Assembly (NCBI RefSeq): GCF_902459465.1
Contig: NC_047066.1
Location: 21,517,047-21,581,046, forward strand
Length of the DNA stretch: 64,000 nucleotides
From: Asterias rubens
Taxonomy: Eukaryota > Echinodermata > Asteroidea > Forcipulatida > Asteriidae
Direction: 5' to 3'
The number at the start of each line of letters is the position of its first letter. The stretch's first letter is position 1. Of the stretch, positions 42,401 through 54,066 are shown one piece after another. Position numbers and translations under genes: made by a program. The notes under the pieces are model-generated. The model saw only the letters and a list, made by a program, of their open reading frames with translations, was not told the DNA's origin and did no database searches.

Positions 42401-43365
42401 ACTTCCATAGGGGTAGTTTAGTGCAAGAGGAAAATATTGTGTTAAAGTGTGTGGACATGATGTGGAGGGATATCCTTTCCCACATATTGGGGATGACATA
42501 TAAATGCAAGTTGTTCCAATACATGACCGTCTTTTTCGTATGCCTTAAAAATTGTCATATAGATTCAGCCCCCTGCTTAATTGTTTGTCATTTGGAAATA
42601 GATACACTTACTCGTATCAGATGTACACACAGCTTGCCGTTCCGAAAGTTTTAATATCATCGGTGCATGATGTATCAACCCATAGGCGGGTATGTGCTGT
42701 ATAGTTTCCATGAAAGGTTGGAATGGAATGCTAGATTTGTAGTTCGTTGAAGTACATCAGATGGATCGAAGGACCGTACCGAGGGCTGTTTTTATTAAAG
42801 GCTTAGTTGATCCAGACCCAAGGCGTATTCAAGGAAAGTAGCATCTTTCCACCGCCGCCATGGTTACCGTTGTTGCAAAACTACAACACTCAAAGTTAAT
42901 CCCAGCATGGACTTAAGAACTAATTCATACGAACAAGATTTAAAGCTTTCCTTTAAGGGATGTTGGCACTGCAACGGAAACCCCCGTCCTTCATTTACGT
43001 GATAAAGTAATTCTACGAAAGTGTAATTCTAGAAAGTAAATACGGTACTTATAGAATTACCTATAATATACACAATTTACACTACTAGTACTATACTAGA
43101 ACAAAACCTCTTGGTCGTAATCAACTCGCAGAAAAACATTTATTTTGTCCAAGACAATTTGCTCATTTTGAGATAATTTTCTTGCCGCGAGATAAAAGAA
43201 TCACACACGAGCATGTTCCTGTTTATTGCTAAACTAAAAAAACTCCGGGTTAGAGCTGACCCAGTTCTGAGCCCTAATATCAAAATGGATAGCTTGTGGA
43301 TGATTAATTGGACTCATTGACCACCCACTCGAGTGTCGTATTTGCTGTGTTAATGCTACTCGATA

Positions 43366-43560
43366 CAAAGTGTGGACCCAAGAACAAAACAGGTCCACAT
43401 AATATGGGTTTGAATCACTTTGTGGACTTGTTGTACATAATTATCGTGTTATGTTTCAAAGCTACATACGAAGTGTGGATATCAGAACAAAAGAGGTCCA
43501 CATATTGTAGGGATTTGAAACACTATGTGGACTTACGTATGTCCACACAGTGTTTTCTAT
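43366..43560. repeat. Tandem pair, ~102-bp unit
   Basis: Two units, from 'acaaagtgtggacccaagaa' (43366) and 'acgaagtgtggatatcagaa' (43468). Each contains 'aggtccacata' and 'tttgaa(t/a)cac' then 'gtggactt'. Related in motif to 42110-42170 ('gtccacagaatgttgggact'). Non-coding. Confidence 0.65.
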
Positions 43561-43797
43561 GCAGTGTACAGAACAGAAGAGTGTCCACAAGAGTGACTGC
43601 AACACAGAGTAGGTTACGTTTGTTATGTTTGATGTAATAAACGGCTACGGTAATGGTTACAGTTATACGGCTACGGCTACAGTTCGCTTGGCCCCACCCC
43701 AGCGGCCAGTCTATCCAGGACCGCTGGGATGGGCTAATCAGCTTGCACAGATTCTTGTTCAGGAAGTATGTCATGCGTGCAGTGCATAGAAATAACG

Positions 43798-44050
43798 GGT
43801 GCGTTCGTTTAGCTGACATGGGTAATCCCCGGTCTGCCCCGGTGCGTTCGATTAGCTTTTGACGTCATTACAGGGGCTCACCCAAGTCAGCCCCCAGTGC
43901 CCTTCTTGTGGAGTGGGTCACTTAGGGGTTGTCCCCAGGTAAACGACGTCACTACGAGAGCGGTGAGTGGTCGTTCGATTAGCTCTTGTCAGGGGCTCAC
44001 CTTCGTGAGCACCGCGGGGTAGACCCAAAGGAAGCTAAACGAACGCACCC
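43798..44050. mobile_element. Palindromic MITE, family C (long form C2)
   Basis: Ends 'gggtgcgttcgtttagctga' and 'gctaaacgaacgcaccc'. The internal repeat of the end motif, 'ggtgcgttcgattagctttt', is followed by 'gacgtcattacaggggctca'. The opposite arm has 'agctcttgtcaggggctcac'. Same organisation as 39714-39966, in opposite orientation. Confidence 0.87.
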
Positions 44051-47000
44051 TATGGTGGCAGTGTAAGTGTGATGCATGATGGGAATGAGCATTAACCAAT
44101 GAGCGTGCATGATACGTTTGACCATCCCATCGCCTTTGGGACGCTGGGGGGACGAGCGAAAGGCTATGACTGTTTCTGCGGGTTTCCGAAGAACGTACTT
44201 TACTACGGCCCAACAACACGGAGGAAGACAATTACTTAATTAACTTTCCAAAAACAGTCAAGTACTCTCCTTCATCACTTTCGTTTTGTTTTTGTTTTTT
44301 TTAATTAGGGGAGAATTGATTCGATGCCAAGCACTCAACCTTTCTCAGGAGTGTTAAACCCAGAGCTTAATAACCAAACTCAGGGTCTGTATACGGTTCA
44401 TGACTGATTCGAGGTTGAATTAACACATCGATTAACAGCGCTTAAAATCAATTGCAATTATTGATCGTTGTTGCATGTTAACTTAATTAACTGACCTCGA
44501 ACAAGCACCGGAACACATGTAATGTTTTAATTCGAAGAAGCTTAAGCTAACTTGGAATGGCTTCCCTTTGTAAACATTTATCAATAAGAAATTCCGTTTT
44601 GAGTGATTGATGTGCAATACGGATTAACTTGTACATGTACATGAAACTTTTCCAGGAATCATTATCAAAGAAGTATGCGGACACTGAGATACGGAGGTCT
44701 CAACCAAGGCTATAGGTAGGTCAAAAGCCACATTAACTTATAAGAGTTATTGCGACAGTTAAACTATGTATGTTTAGCAGTGTTTATAGTGATAATGGAT
44801 TGATGGAAATGCTGGGTCAATTTCTTCATAGAATACACGCCCGGATTTAAGTAATCATCAACCGACAGAGTTATGTCTTCCTGGCCGTTGGTAAGATTGT
44901 CGCTGGTCGTTGGTAAGATTGTCGCTTCGAAGAGGGGCATGAAGTAGCACAGAGGGGTCAGGACCAAAAATGCCATAGTAGGCATTCAATAAAATGTACA
45001 CCAGGGAGTTTGATAATGAGACAATCTATAGTACTAAAGGGAGGATAATACGCGGGAGAGCTGTTGATACTATAAAGTACTGCAATAGAAGGGGTTCTAA
45101 AAGCAAAAGAAATGTATCCTGCCGTTAATTTAGTCTATAGAAGAAACATCATCGTGACTTCAACTGATATACTGAAAAGCAATAACTTGAAGCCTATACA
45201 ATTTAATTGTATCATCAAAATGTCAACCATTTGCTGACTTCACTTAAAACCAATCAAACGGCTCTCCAACAAACACCATTATACAGTTTTTAATTAGTTT
45301 TGTGACATTATGAGGGTATGTTTTCCTTCAATTATTATCTTGGGCTGAATAAATAATAATAATAATTGATCGAGTTGATTACTTTTGGAAGAGTGGTTCC
45401 ACTGGAAAACCCCTTTATAAATGTGAAGCAGGGGGGGCTGTCAAAGGAGAAGGTTCTTTTATTGGGGTATTAAAGCGATGAGCCCTCATATCATTTCAGA
45501 CAGGATAAATTAATAGTTTGTAATAATACTCAATATGAAATGCTACGAAGCAGGAAAACGATCCCTACTCTTTTACAAAAGGCCTTACTCTTCGTTTTGT
45601 AATATTTGAGCAGCTTTTGAAATGTCCAAAATAAAGATCTCCGAACCTATTACTCTTTCAATTTCAAAACTAGTTCAGGGGTACAAGGTAAAGTAAACAC
45701 GCAAAGCTGTTTTGTCCATAATATTTAAAATCAACCTATGGTGGCCCTAAAGGGACACTCGAATATCATTAAATTCACGTGAATAACTACGTAACTATTT
45801 TTGCCCAGAATCGCAAATATGCACGTCAACATAAACGCCCATATCTGCGATTAGTGCTCGTGTCGTGAAAATTACGTATCAACGTAAGTATTCAGTTGTG
45901 CCCAATACGCAAATACTTACGTATAAATAATTTGCGTTTTGGGACATAAACCGTAATATATATAAGTAAATATAAATGTTGAATGTGACTTCGAGTCAGT
46001 CAAGTCTTCAGTTTTCACACCCCTGTGTGCCACTTCATTAGCATTGAGCGCGTAAATCTCACTGAACGTTAAAGTAACGGTAAGTTCATCGTAGGTATTG
46101 TGGAAAGGTTTTCTTCATATCCTTTCCACTCATCGCGTGTGAGGCGGGAAAGGTGGGGCTGACAGCCAGCCTGTCTGATCCAGTTCAAATTAGTGGAAAA
46201 TAAATAATATTTGTATAATTTGTGACGAGGGAAAATCCAAGTGAAACACAGTTTAATAATCTGCATACTTCAAATCGATATCGTAAACACGCTACGCATT
46301 ATGATAGAAATACTAGGATTCCGAACACGTAGATTTTAAACTCAACAGCTGGGCCGGCTGCGAAGTTCAAGAAAATTAACCATTAATTTACAATTTTATT
46401 TTATTTTGTGTTGGTGTCCATAGTAAATTACAGTGACAAATTTTGGACATTGGAATGGAGTCATCTGTCATCTGCCCTTCCGTGCCGCGTAAAATGAACA
46501 CAAATAATACGGTTTCCAAGTAAAGCGGGATCGATCGATTGCGTTCAATATTCAACCGGGTTTTCATTTTGCGCATTGACAGGTAAGGACAGTCACCTAC
46601 TTTTAGTCCACAGCTTGTGAATTAAGAAGGTGCGTTCTTATTAATTGACCATGTCTAATCACGCGTGGCAAATTACAGGTAACTGATTTCAAAACGAAAA
46701 GTATTCACGTGTTCAGGTTTCTTGTTTTTGGAGAAAGCGGGACAGTGCTAGTTAAAGCAATGTGGTTGGTTTCCTTTAAGCCTTCCGTACACTAACGAGT
46801 CAAGTCACAGAATTGTAACCCCAGTAAATTCCCATGGGTAGGACGAATTGACAACGCAATAATTATGATGTTCCCTGATCTCACGTAACTCACTCCAAAG
46901 TAGGGACAGCTTTTTCTCATGAAATGGCTATGAGTTTTGCCAGCAACTTAAGTGTAAACATTTCTACAAAATATCCCAGGAAATTCCCCAGGAAATGTTT

Positions 47001-47148
47001 CTCAAGTATATACACACGTAGTACCAAAAAGGCAGTTTAAAACAGCCCACCCCCTTATAGAGCCCTGTCCCCACATTTTACCCCCCCCCCATGAGGTCAA
47101 ACGTGCACACTGAATGACATATTCTTTTAGCGAAATTACTAACTTAAT
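44051..47148. other. Non-coding stretch, no gene seen
   Basis: No exon recognised. A segment at about 45800-45960 has repeated 'acgcaaat' and 'ttacgta' motifs in both orientations, probably an old hairpin element. A short C tract lies at 47082-47090. Confidence 0.45.
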
Positions 47149-47301
47149 GGGTGCGTTCGTCTAGCTTCCCTGGGTCGACCCCGGTGTGTGGCGGTTTTTT
47201 TTTCCAGGACGAACGTGGGTAATTATCTGCACACAATTGTCCTGGGGGAAAAAACCTGCCACACACCGGGGTCGACCCAGGGAAGCTAGACGAACGCACC
47301 C
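47149..47301. mobile_element. Palindromic MITE, family C (short form)
   Basis: Ends 'gggtgcgttcgtctagcttc' and 'gaagctagacgaacgcaccc', with both ends sharing the same T-to-C change ('tctagc' / 'gctaga'). Inner arms 'cctgggtcgaccccggtgtg' and its exact complement. The matching change in both arms means the element was copied from a hairpin or corrected between arms. Confidence 0.93.
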
Positions 47302-48391
47302 TATGTCTCGCATGCCCTTGTATTTCCCAACTTCCCCAAAATGAACTTGTCTAGTCACACCACTGTCCCCTTGACAAGTTACATTTACAGTGGTTTCGGC
47401 TGCTGTTTCGGCACAAAGATTGACTCAACAACTTTGTATTCATTTAGTACAAACATCGAGTGTTGGATCAGCAAATTGATAGTGTTAAGGTTAAGGGCAC
47501 TAATAAGTATCAGGTCGAGGTCAAGTGGAGGGGTAGAGACAAGCACAGGGCAATATCCAAAAGATAAATTAAATGAGCAAGCAGGGTGGTGTGTGTGTGT
47601 GAAATGCAGATATTGCATTTGAAACACACTCTTATGATTGTGCGTACTACAGAATTGTGATATCTGCGACTAGACTAACCTGTATCTATATTAGGCTGAT
47701 ACAGATCCATCTGTGCTGATAAATCACAGTAATGTAACATTATCAATCAGTTACACCCGAACGGAATGGACAAATCAGAACTTAATAATAATGAGGAATC
47801 TAATACCGTAAATTTTGCTGTGTCATAAAATGAAATTGTTGCGAAAACAACATCGTGACTTGATATTGTTTTTGAAATTACCATCGGTAGACTACAAGGC
47901 AATGAGAAACAATTATTGGCGATGTGAAATGAAAGGAACACACGTGGAGTATCAAGCCCATGCTATCTTTATGAGATAGCAAGTCACCGATTTATAGCTA
48001 CGTCACTGCGTAGAGTTCAGTGCTGTAACTTCAGCTGTGTGCACACACTCGCAACGACGACTACGCAGCCACACGTGTGTTGGTATTAGTACAAACTAAA
48101 AAGAAGCCTGAACATCCTACCATATAAAAGGAAAGCCGAGTGGAGAAAAGGGTAGACATGACAACTGAATGACAAAGGATGAGCTTCACGCTAGTGTCAG
48201 TAGATTGTCCAATGGCAATACAAACTCTTTGGACATTGTAGTGAACACAGCGTCCAGCGTCAAATTTCGGCCAAACTTGCAAGAGCTGTACGGTAACAAG
48301 TTTGTGGTGGATACTATTCTGTTTGGGCACGTAAAAGTGGGTACCTACATCAGGGAACTTGGTGCTGAACGGTGCAGTTGGTACCACCGTG
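47302..48391. other. Region upstream of the GPCR gene
   Basis: Should contain the promoter and 5' UTR of the GPCR at 48392, but no TATA box or initiator can be pinned down. A (GT)n run lies at about 47589-47601. A plus-strand frame at 48169-48543 overlaps the GPCR start in another frame and is not accepted. Confidence 0.4.
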
Positions 48392-49657
48392 ATGGATCCA
48401 GTTACAGCGACAATGGGGTTCGGCGGGCCCAATATCACCGACTACGGCTGGACAACGGAGCTCGTCGACGGGCCAAGTATCGTCACCGACTACGGTTCAA
48501 CAACGGACTTCACCGACTCCCCCGGAAAGTGTATCCCCGTTGACCCGTACTTTGACTTCACTGAAAATAAAAAACAAGCCGATAACTATGTTGTCAGCGA
48601 GTCTTTGAAGGATCTCATGCTACCCATTCTGTACATTATTCTCGTGATAGGAACACTTGGAAATGTGTCTTTCTTTTACGTACTGGTCCGAGTGCCGTAC
48701 ATGCGTAACACGACAAATTTAATCTTAGCGAACTTGGCAGTGGCAGATATTGCATTCATCGTTATCTCTGTGACATGCTACTCGTTTTACTTTTCACAGC
48801 CGGTTAGGAGTCACTACGGCACGGCACAGACCTTGGGATGTATCGGCTCGTTTATCGGGCAATACATCACCTACTACGCTTCGCTGGCTCTTGTAACTCT
48901 AGTCTCAGCTGAGCGGTACTTTTCAATCTGTCGCCCGCTCAAGCACCGGTCAGTGAACACAAAGGGCCGGGCAGTGAAACTCGTCATCTGTAGCTGGCTC
49001 CTGTCCTTAATTCTAAGTGGTGTGGTCATGCTTCGTTACCTTAACCTTCAACTTCATTGCGTCAAGTGGCCAAAGGACGCCAAATACGCCAATTTACCGG
49101 TCACTGTTGGCTACTGCTTCCCCATAGCGCCGTATGGGTTATACATCGCTAATTTAACCGAGTCCATCCCATTCATCAGTGCGTTCATTGCAAACAGTTT
49201 CATGTATGTTGGGATCATCCGGCGCTTAAGCAACCGCCCAGCTTTGAGCGTCAAGGGGGATAAGCCAGCCTCTCTACCGGTGCGAGCGCAACAGGTACGC
49301 AACCAGGTCTCCAAGATGTTGATAGCTAACGGGATCATGTTCTTCCTGTGTAACACGCCGTTCGTCGGTATCTCTATAGCATTCATCATCAGTCATCTGG
49401 GAGGTGTCGAATTGATAGAGATCTACGAGTCTCTGGCCGGGATGTTGGTCATCAGTCACGGGTTGCTCTTCGTGAACTCTGCCATCAATCCATTCATCTA
49501 TAACGCAACAAGTTCCCATTACCGGCAGGCGTTCCGTGATGCATTCTGTTGTGCTGATACCAGTGGGAGACCCAGGCTAGACAGCTCTACTCTCGCTGTC
49601 ATTAACGGCAGCAAAAAGTCAGATAACAAGAACTCATCCTTTACACATAAACTGTAA
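48392..49657 (+). CDS. Rhodopsin-class (class A) G-protein-coupled receptor, peptide-receptor type
   Basis: An intact single-exon gene of 421 residues. ATG at 48392 has good context ('accgtgatgg'), and an in-frame TTG further upstream is not used. The N-terminus (1-70) is outside the cell, with an N-glycosylation site (N14-I-T) and acidic Tyr-rich segments ('VTDYGSTTDFTD') that could be sulphated. Seven helices: TM1 about 76-100 (GN at 90-91), TM2 109-134 (LAVAD 115-119), TM3 150-176 (Cys150, then ERY 174-176 for DRY), TM4 194-216, TM5 256-278, TM6 305-333 (FLCNTPF where most have CWxP), TM7 346-370 (NPFIY 366-370). Cys386-387 may be palmitoylated. The 'NSAINPFIYN' end and 'QVSKML' at TM6 recall thyrotropin-releasing-hormone/neuromedin-U type receptors, but the ligand is unknown. 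Missing Trp in CWxP and in the first extracellular loop are unusual. Confidence 0.95.
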   Translation: MDPVTATMGFGGPNITDYGWTTELVDGPSIVTDYGSTTDFTDSPGKCIPVDPYFDFTENKKQADNYVVSESLKDLMLPILYIILVIGTLGNVSFFYVLVRVPYMRNTTNLILANLAVADIAFIVISVTCYSFYFSQPVRSHYGTAQTLGCIGSFIGQYITYYASLALVTLVSAERYFSICRPLKHRSVNTKGRAVKLVICSWLLSLILSGVVMLRYLNLQLHCVKWPKDAKYANLPVTVGYCFPIAPYGLYIANLTESIPFISAFIANSFMYVGIIRRLSNRPALSVKGDKPASLPVRAQQVRNQVSKMLIANGIMFFLCNTPFVGISIAFIISHLGGVELIEIYESLAGMLVISHGLLFVNSAINPFIYNATSSHYRQAFRDAFCCADTSGRPRLDSSTLAVINGSKKSDNKNSSFTHKL

Positions 49658-50531
49658 CAGTTTGATGAACACAATGTCACTGGCTGGTCCAAGGCACTGA
49701 TAGATGTATGTACAATGTATAAGGGGCCTTGGCCGAATTTCATAAAGCCTGTAAGCACGAAAACTTGCTAAGAAATAGGGTAAGTGTATATAATTGTAAC
49801 TAAATACCCTATACATGGAACAATTCTGCTTAACAGAAACGGGTTACCAGCCAAAATTACATTCAGTTTACTTTGTTGTGGCTGGTGTCCCACTTAATTT
49901 TTGCTCTGCACATAAATTTTTCAATCAGTATTTTCTGCGTAGGCCTATTTGAAATTGGGCCCTTGCCACACGAGGCAACTTTTACAGGCAACTTGGAGGC
50001 AATCGACTGGAGTGCATCCTGCAGGAACGCTTCGGTAGCACATGAGTCATTGCTTGCACACAATGTCTTACGATTCTATAGAAAAACAACTATGTGAACA
50101 TTGAAGTGTGAATGGGTTCTCTTCTGCGAGATTGCCTGGAATTGATTGCCTATAAATTTCCTCGTGTGACATGACTTGATGTATATTGTATATCTTGAAA
50201 CTGCACAAAAGAGGGTGCGCCAAACATCGCTTAGATTCAAAACACCCTACATACTTTACATATTTGCACGTGCTGTAAAGATAATCACGGTGGAAACTTC
50301 CCTTGAAATATTTTTGCTTCAAATACTGTATTTATTTTGAGAAAATGAGTAACAAATTTGTTTTGATCTTGCGAATTCATTTACAATTTATATATCGTTT
50401 TTTATTGTTTTTATTTTTACTATTGATCATGACGAAGTTTGTAAATGATAGGTCGGGCAACATAAAAGTGCGGGTTCTACTTCTGATTTTATGCTTGCAT
50501 GCTTAATATTTATTTGTCACATTATTTCACT
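49658..50531. other. Region downstream of the GPCR, with family F-like piece
   Basis: 'ggccgaatttcataaagcct' at about 49731 and 'gggttaccagccaaaattac' at about 49842 resemble the family F MITE (59704-59950). No canonical AATAAA was found close to the stop. 'aatatttatttg' near 50505 is AT-rich. No further gene seen. Confidence 0.4.
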
Positions 50532-50922
50532 TAAAGCGGTGGACACTATTGGTAATTGTCAAAGACTAGTCTTCTCAGTTGGTGCATCTCAACATATGCA
50601 CAAAATAAACCTGTAAAAATTTGAACTCAATTTGTCGTCGAAGTTGCGAGATATTAATGTAAGAAAAAACACCCGTGTCACACGAAGTTGTGTGCTTTCG
50701 GATGCTTGATTTTGGGACCTCAAAATCAAACTCTGAGGTCTCGAAATCAAATTCAAATATTCAATGGAAAGTTACTTCTTTCTCGAAAACTACGTTACTT
50801 CAAAGGGAGCCGTTTCTCACAATGTTTTATACTATCAACAGCTCTGCATTGCTTGTTACCAAGTAAGTTTTTATAATAACAATTATTTTTCAGTAAGTAC
50901 CAATAGTGTCCACTGCCTTTAA
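50532..50922. mobile_element. Palindromic MITE, family B
   Basis: Ends 'taaagcggtggacactattg' and 'caatagtgtccactgcctt'. The central palindrome is partly rearranged ('gattttgggacctcaaaatc' and 'gaggtctcgaaatcaaattc'). Same orientation and internal motifs as 35522-35907. Confidence 0.88.
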
Positions 50923-51179
50923 TGTCAGTGTATTGGTATGAGAGTAACTATCAATATAAATGTGAATTGTAGACTTTCGGGTCTCAGGCAGGCCTGCAGC
51001 TGGTTTAGGAGATCTGTCGGCATTACCACAACTTATGCTCTACAAATTAAAGTTACTCTTGATTCCAAGTCCCACGGGCTGATCCGTTTCTAGGTCAGTA
51101 TGACCCGGAATCCCTGTCAAGTGTATTGACCGGACACTCTGTCAAACTGACACAGAAATGGATTGACCCCTAGAATGTT

Positions 51180-51335
51180 AACAGACCGTATTGAATAGCC
51201 CCTTTTTGCTATGAAAAGTCGCCATCTTGAAGGGCGAACCGTGTGCGCGTCCAAACGCGTGCACACGCACAGACGCCATCTTGTAGGTCAGATATTTGAG
51301 CCGCGTGACGTCATATTCAATACGGTCTATTGAAG
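51180..51335. mobile_element. Palindromic MITE, family J
   Basis: Ends 'acagaccgtattgaatagcc' and 'atattcaatacggtctattg'. Inner arms 'gtcgccatcttgaagg' and 'acgccatcttgtaggt' are direct, not inverted. The centre is 'gtgtgcgcgtccaaacgcgt' and 'gcacacgcac'. Single copy in the window. Confidence 0.8.
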
Positions 51336-53911
51336 CTTGAAATGTCTGCACACTTTACTTTTGTATTAGTATTATATTTAAAATGAGGAAGTATAGTTGT
51401 AGTTATCTTGCTGTGGGAATATTTGACGCCATACGAATGTTGTACCGCGGTTTCCAAGTATCCCCATAAGGTTGGAATACCTTGACAGGGCATACAGCTG
51501 CCAAGATGTCTACAGTGTGAAAGAAGTCATCAGGCCTGAGTGACATTAAACGAATTAATTTACAATTTGTTTTGCTGGAATGGAAGTATTTTGAACCAAA
51601 TCACATGTGTGCTTTTGGTCGGCTTCACAACAAGTTACCCACACGCTCTCCTGTAAACCCAAACACAGTGATCCTGAAGATTGCTGAAGCCCTTTTTAAG
51701 ATCAACGAACAGTGACTTGTAAGCTCGTTTTTGTTATTCTATACATTGCGTGCAGTGAATTACCTTATACGTTTTAGCCACTGCACTATACTGTTAACCT
51801 GCGGATGAGGTAAAGCTCACTAGTTTGTGTTCGGAAAACAACTTGAAAGTATAGCACCAAAATATTCAAAAACTAAATGTTTGAAAATAGTGAGTGAACA
51901 CATTCAATGTTTAAACCTTAAAAGGTAATTAAATTCTGCCCCTGAAGTTTTCAGAGTGTGCGCAGTCTCGAGAGACACTAGCTCGAGAAGGCAATCTCCT
52001 TTGACGCAAATGCAGTAAAAGTTGCAAAAAGGAAAACATGCTCCCTTGTGTGTGATTTTCGATCTTGCTCACTTTCATTACAATATTGGAAACCCACTCC
52101 ACTGTTCATGCCCATTGACGTACGCTGATGTATTATTGCATTAAAAAGTGTGGATACCGATTATGACAAAGGAATGACGCCACTGGATATCTACGGCCAG
52201 CAAGTCATTGATAATGACTGCGACTATTAGATGATTTTTAATTTAACTATTGGTCTGTCTGTAGGAGTATATCGCAGTACAGTACGTGCACTTTATTTCT
52301 TGAAATCGGATCAAAATATAATCATGGTCTTTTATGGTTTCAATTTCATTTTATATGATATAATTATATATTTGTCAAGTTGTAAACGTACCGTATCTTA
52401 AAACAAGAAATAACAACTTTAACAATAAATCAGTTTGTTATTGTAAAAAAAACATCAAACTTAATTTTCAGTTAAAAAAAGTAACTATATATTTTTTTTT
52501 ACAAAAGACATAATTAACCTAGTAGTTAATTGTATTTAACACTATAAAGAATCTATAACTGTAATTTAAACGTAAATATTTTTGAACTACGTGTATATAC
52601 GTAAATATATTGTGGTAAAAGTTGATTAAAAATTTTTTACAAATTTGAAAAACGATGGTTCACTTTTCTTGCATTAGTTGCTATTCCCATAGGTTTTCAG
52701 TCTAACGAGAACAAATAGGATCTTTCGTCAGAAAAAGACATGGGTTAGTACAGCAGAATTGACTGATGATATGGGGCTAATATGATGATATATGTCTGAA
52801 TTATGATATGAATCAGGGGTGGAGTGCAACGGTTTCGAAGATTTCGAGCTTCGTAATGGGAGATTTGGAACGCTAGGTGGCAGCAGACTTACCAGGTTAA
52901 ACTGTTTACGTATATCTGAGCCTCGCACACACCGAGTAAACGATGTACATATTAACCTGGCAAGTATGCTCTCTCTCTCTCCGAAGTCGCAATCTAAAAC
53001 ATTTTACGCGTGCGTAAGCAGTCAAAATCATTTTTGGTGCGCCCTCTATTGAAAAACTTTTGCCGGTATAAAGAACGTGTTTTTTTCTCCGTAAAAGTTG
53101 CCGAAAGTTACCGAATGTTGAGTTTGTCAATGTTGCATCACAACAAACTCGTTTTCGTTTTGATTTTTGAGATATTGTATGACAACCTTCTAATAAATTG
53201 CACGCAAAGGCCAACCCAATCAATGCGTTTTGCCAATGCCGTTTTAACCTTGGACTTGACATAAGGCTCCGTCCCTCCATTACCAGCGTAGGACGAAGCC
53301 GGAGAAGACATTTTGAGACAATGAGAGGGCGCTGTTCATCAAATTGTATTGGGTTAGAATTTCAACGAAATTTGTCCCCCTGAAGGGAACATATATATAT
53401 TGTCCTCATGGTGACCCATGGTGAGTTATTGTAAGAAGTAATTAATTTTACGTTTTGGGGACAATAATTGCTCTGTCCAAAACGGGACAACATTTGCTTT
53501 GTACAAAAACCTGTATTATAAAATCGATGAATAAAGACATGCTTTTTATAGTCAAGCAGAAAAAGAAAAAAAAATTAATCAAAGTTGTGAAAGCTGCACT
53601 CGTCGGAAACGAATATTCATCAATCACAATTTGAATGCAACTGACCGCTACTTCCGACTGGGGGACACTTTGTTTGAAAACAAAATTAACGGGAAGGAAG
53701 CAAAATCAATAATATACCTTGAAAGCTGTGCGTGCTTAAAAGCTGTCTTGATCATGTTTGTATAACGGAGTGTCTTGGGTGTAATCAAAACATGGGAATG
53801 GATTTTTTGATTGGAGATAAATTTGAAAGTGTGCCTTTTTGTGTTTTAAATGTATCGTGTAATGTACCAGATGCATTAAGTGATGACCAGCCGTCGATTT
53901 CCCCAAACTCT
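51336..53911. other. Non-coding stretch, no gene seen
   Basis: AT-rich, especially 52200-52640. Overlapping short frames on both strands around 52730-53380 lack any recognisable protein. A (TC)n-like run lies near 52971-52981. Confidence 0.45.
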
Positions 53912-54066
53912 TCCTGACTTAAGATTAATCTAAGAACTTAGGACGAGTCCCAACCCTGCACTGCAGCATGCAGACCTTTAGATTAATCCTATAAAAGTGA
54001 GGACGAGTTACTCGTCCTAACTCGAGATAGGATTAATCCTAGCGTTTCGTGAAATCGGCTGCAGGG
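53912..54066. mobile_element. Palindromic MITE, family E
   Basis: Contains 'cttaggacgagtcccaaccc', 'gagttactcgtcctaactcg', 'agataggattaatcctagcg' and ends 'cgtgaaatcggctgcaggg'. Closely parallels 34335-34475. Confidence 0.75.

Noticed and set aside
48359..48391. Upstream TTG start for the GPCR (11 extra residues)
   Set aside because: Non-ATG start with no support; the ATG at 48392 has good context and gives a complete receptor.
49111..49519. Minus-strand open frames within the GPCR gene
   Set aside because: Antisense shadows of a strongly supported coding sequence.
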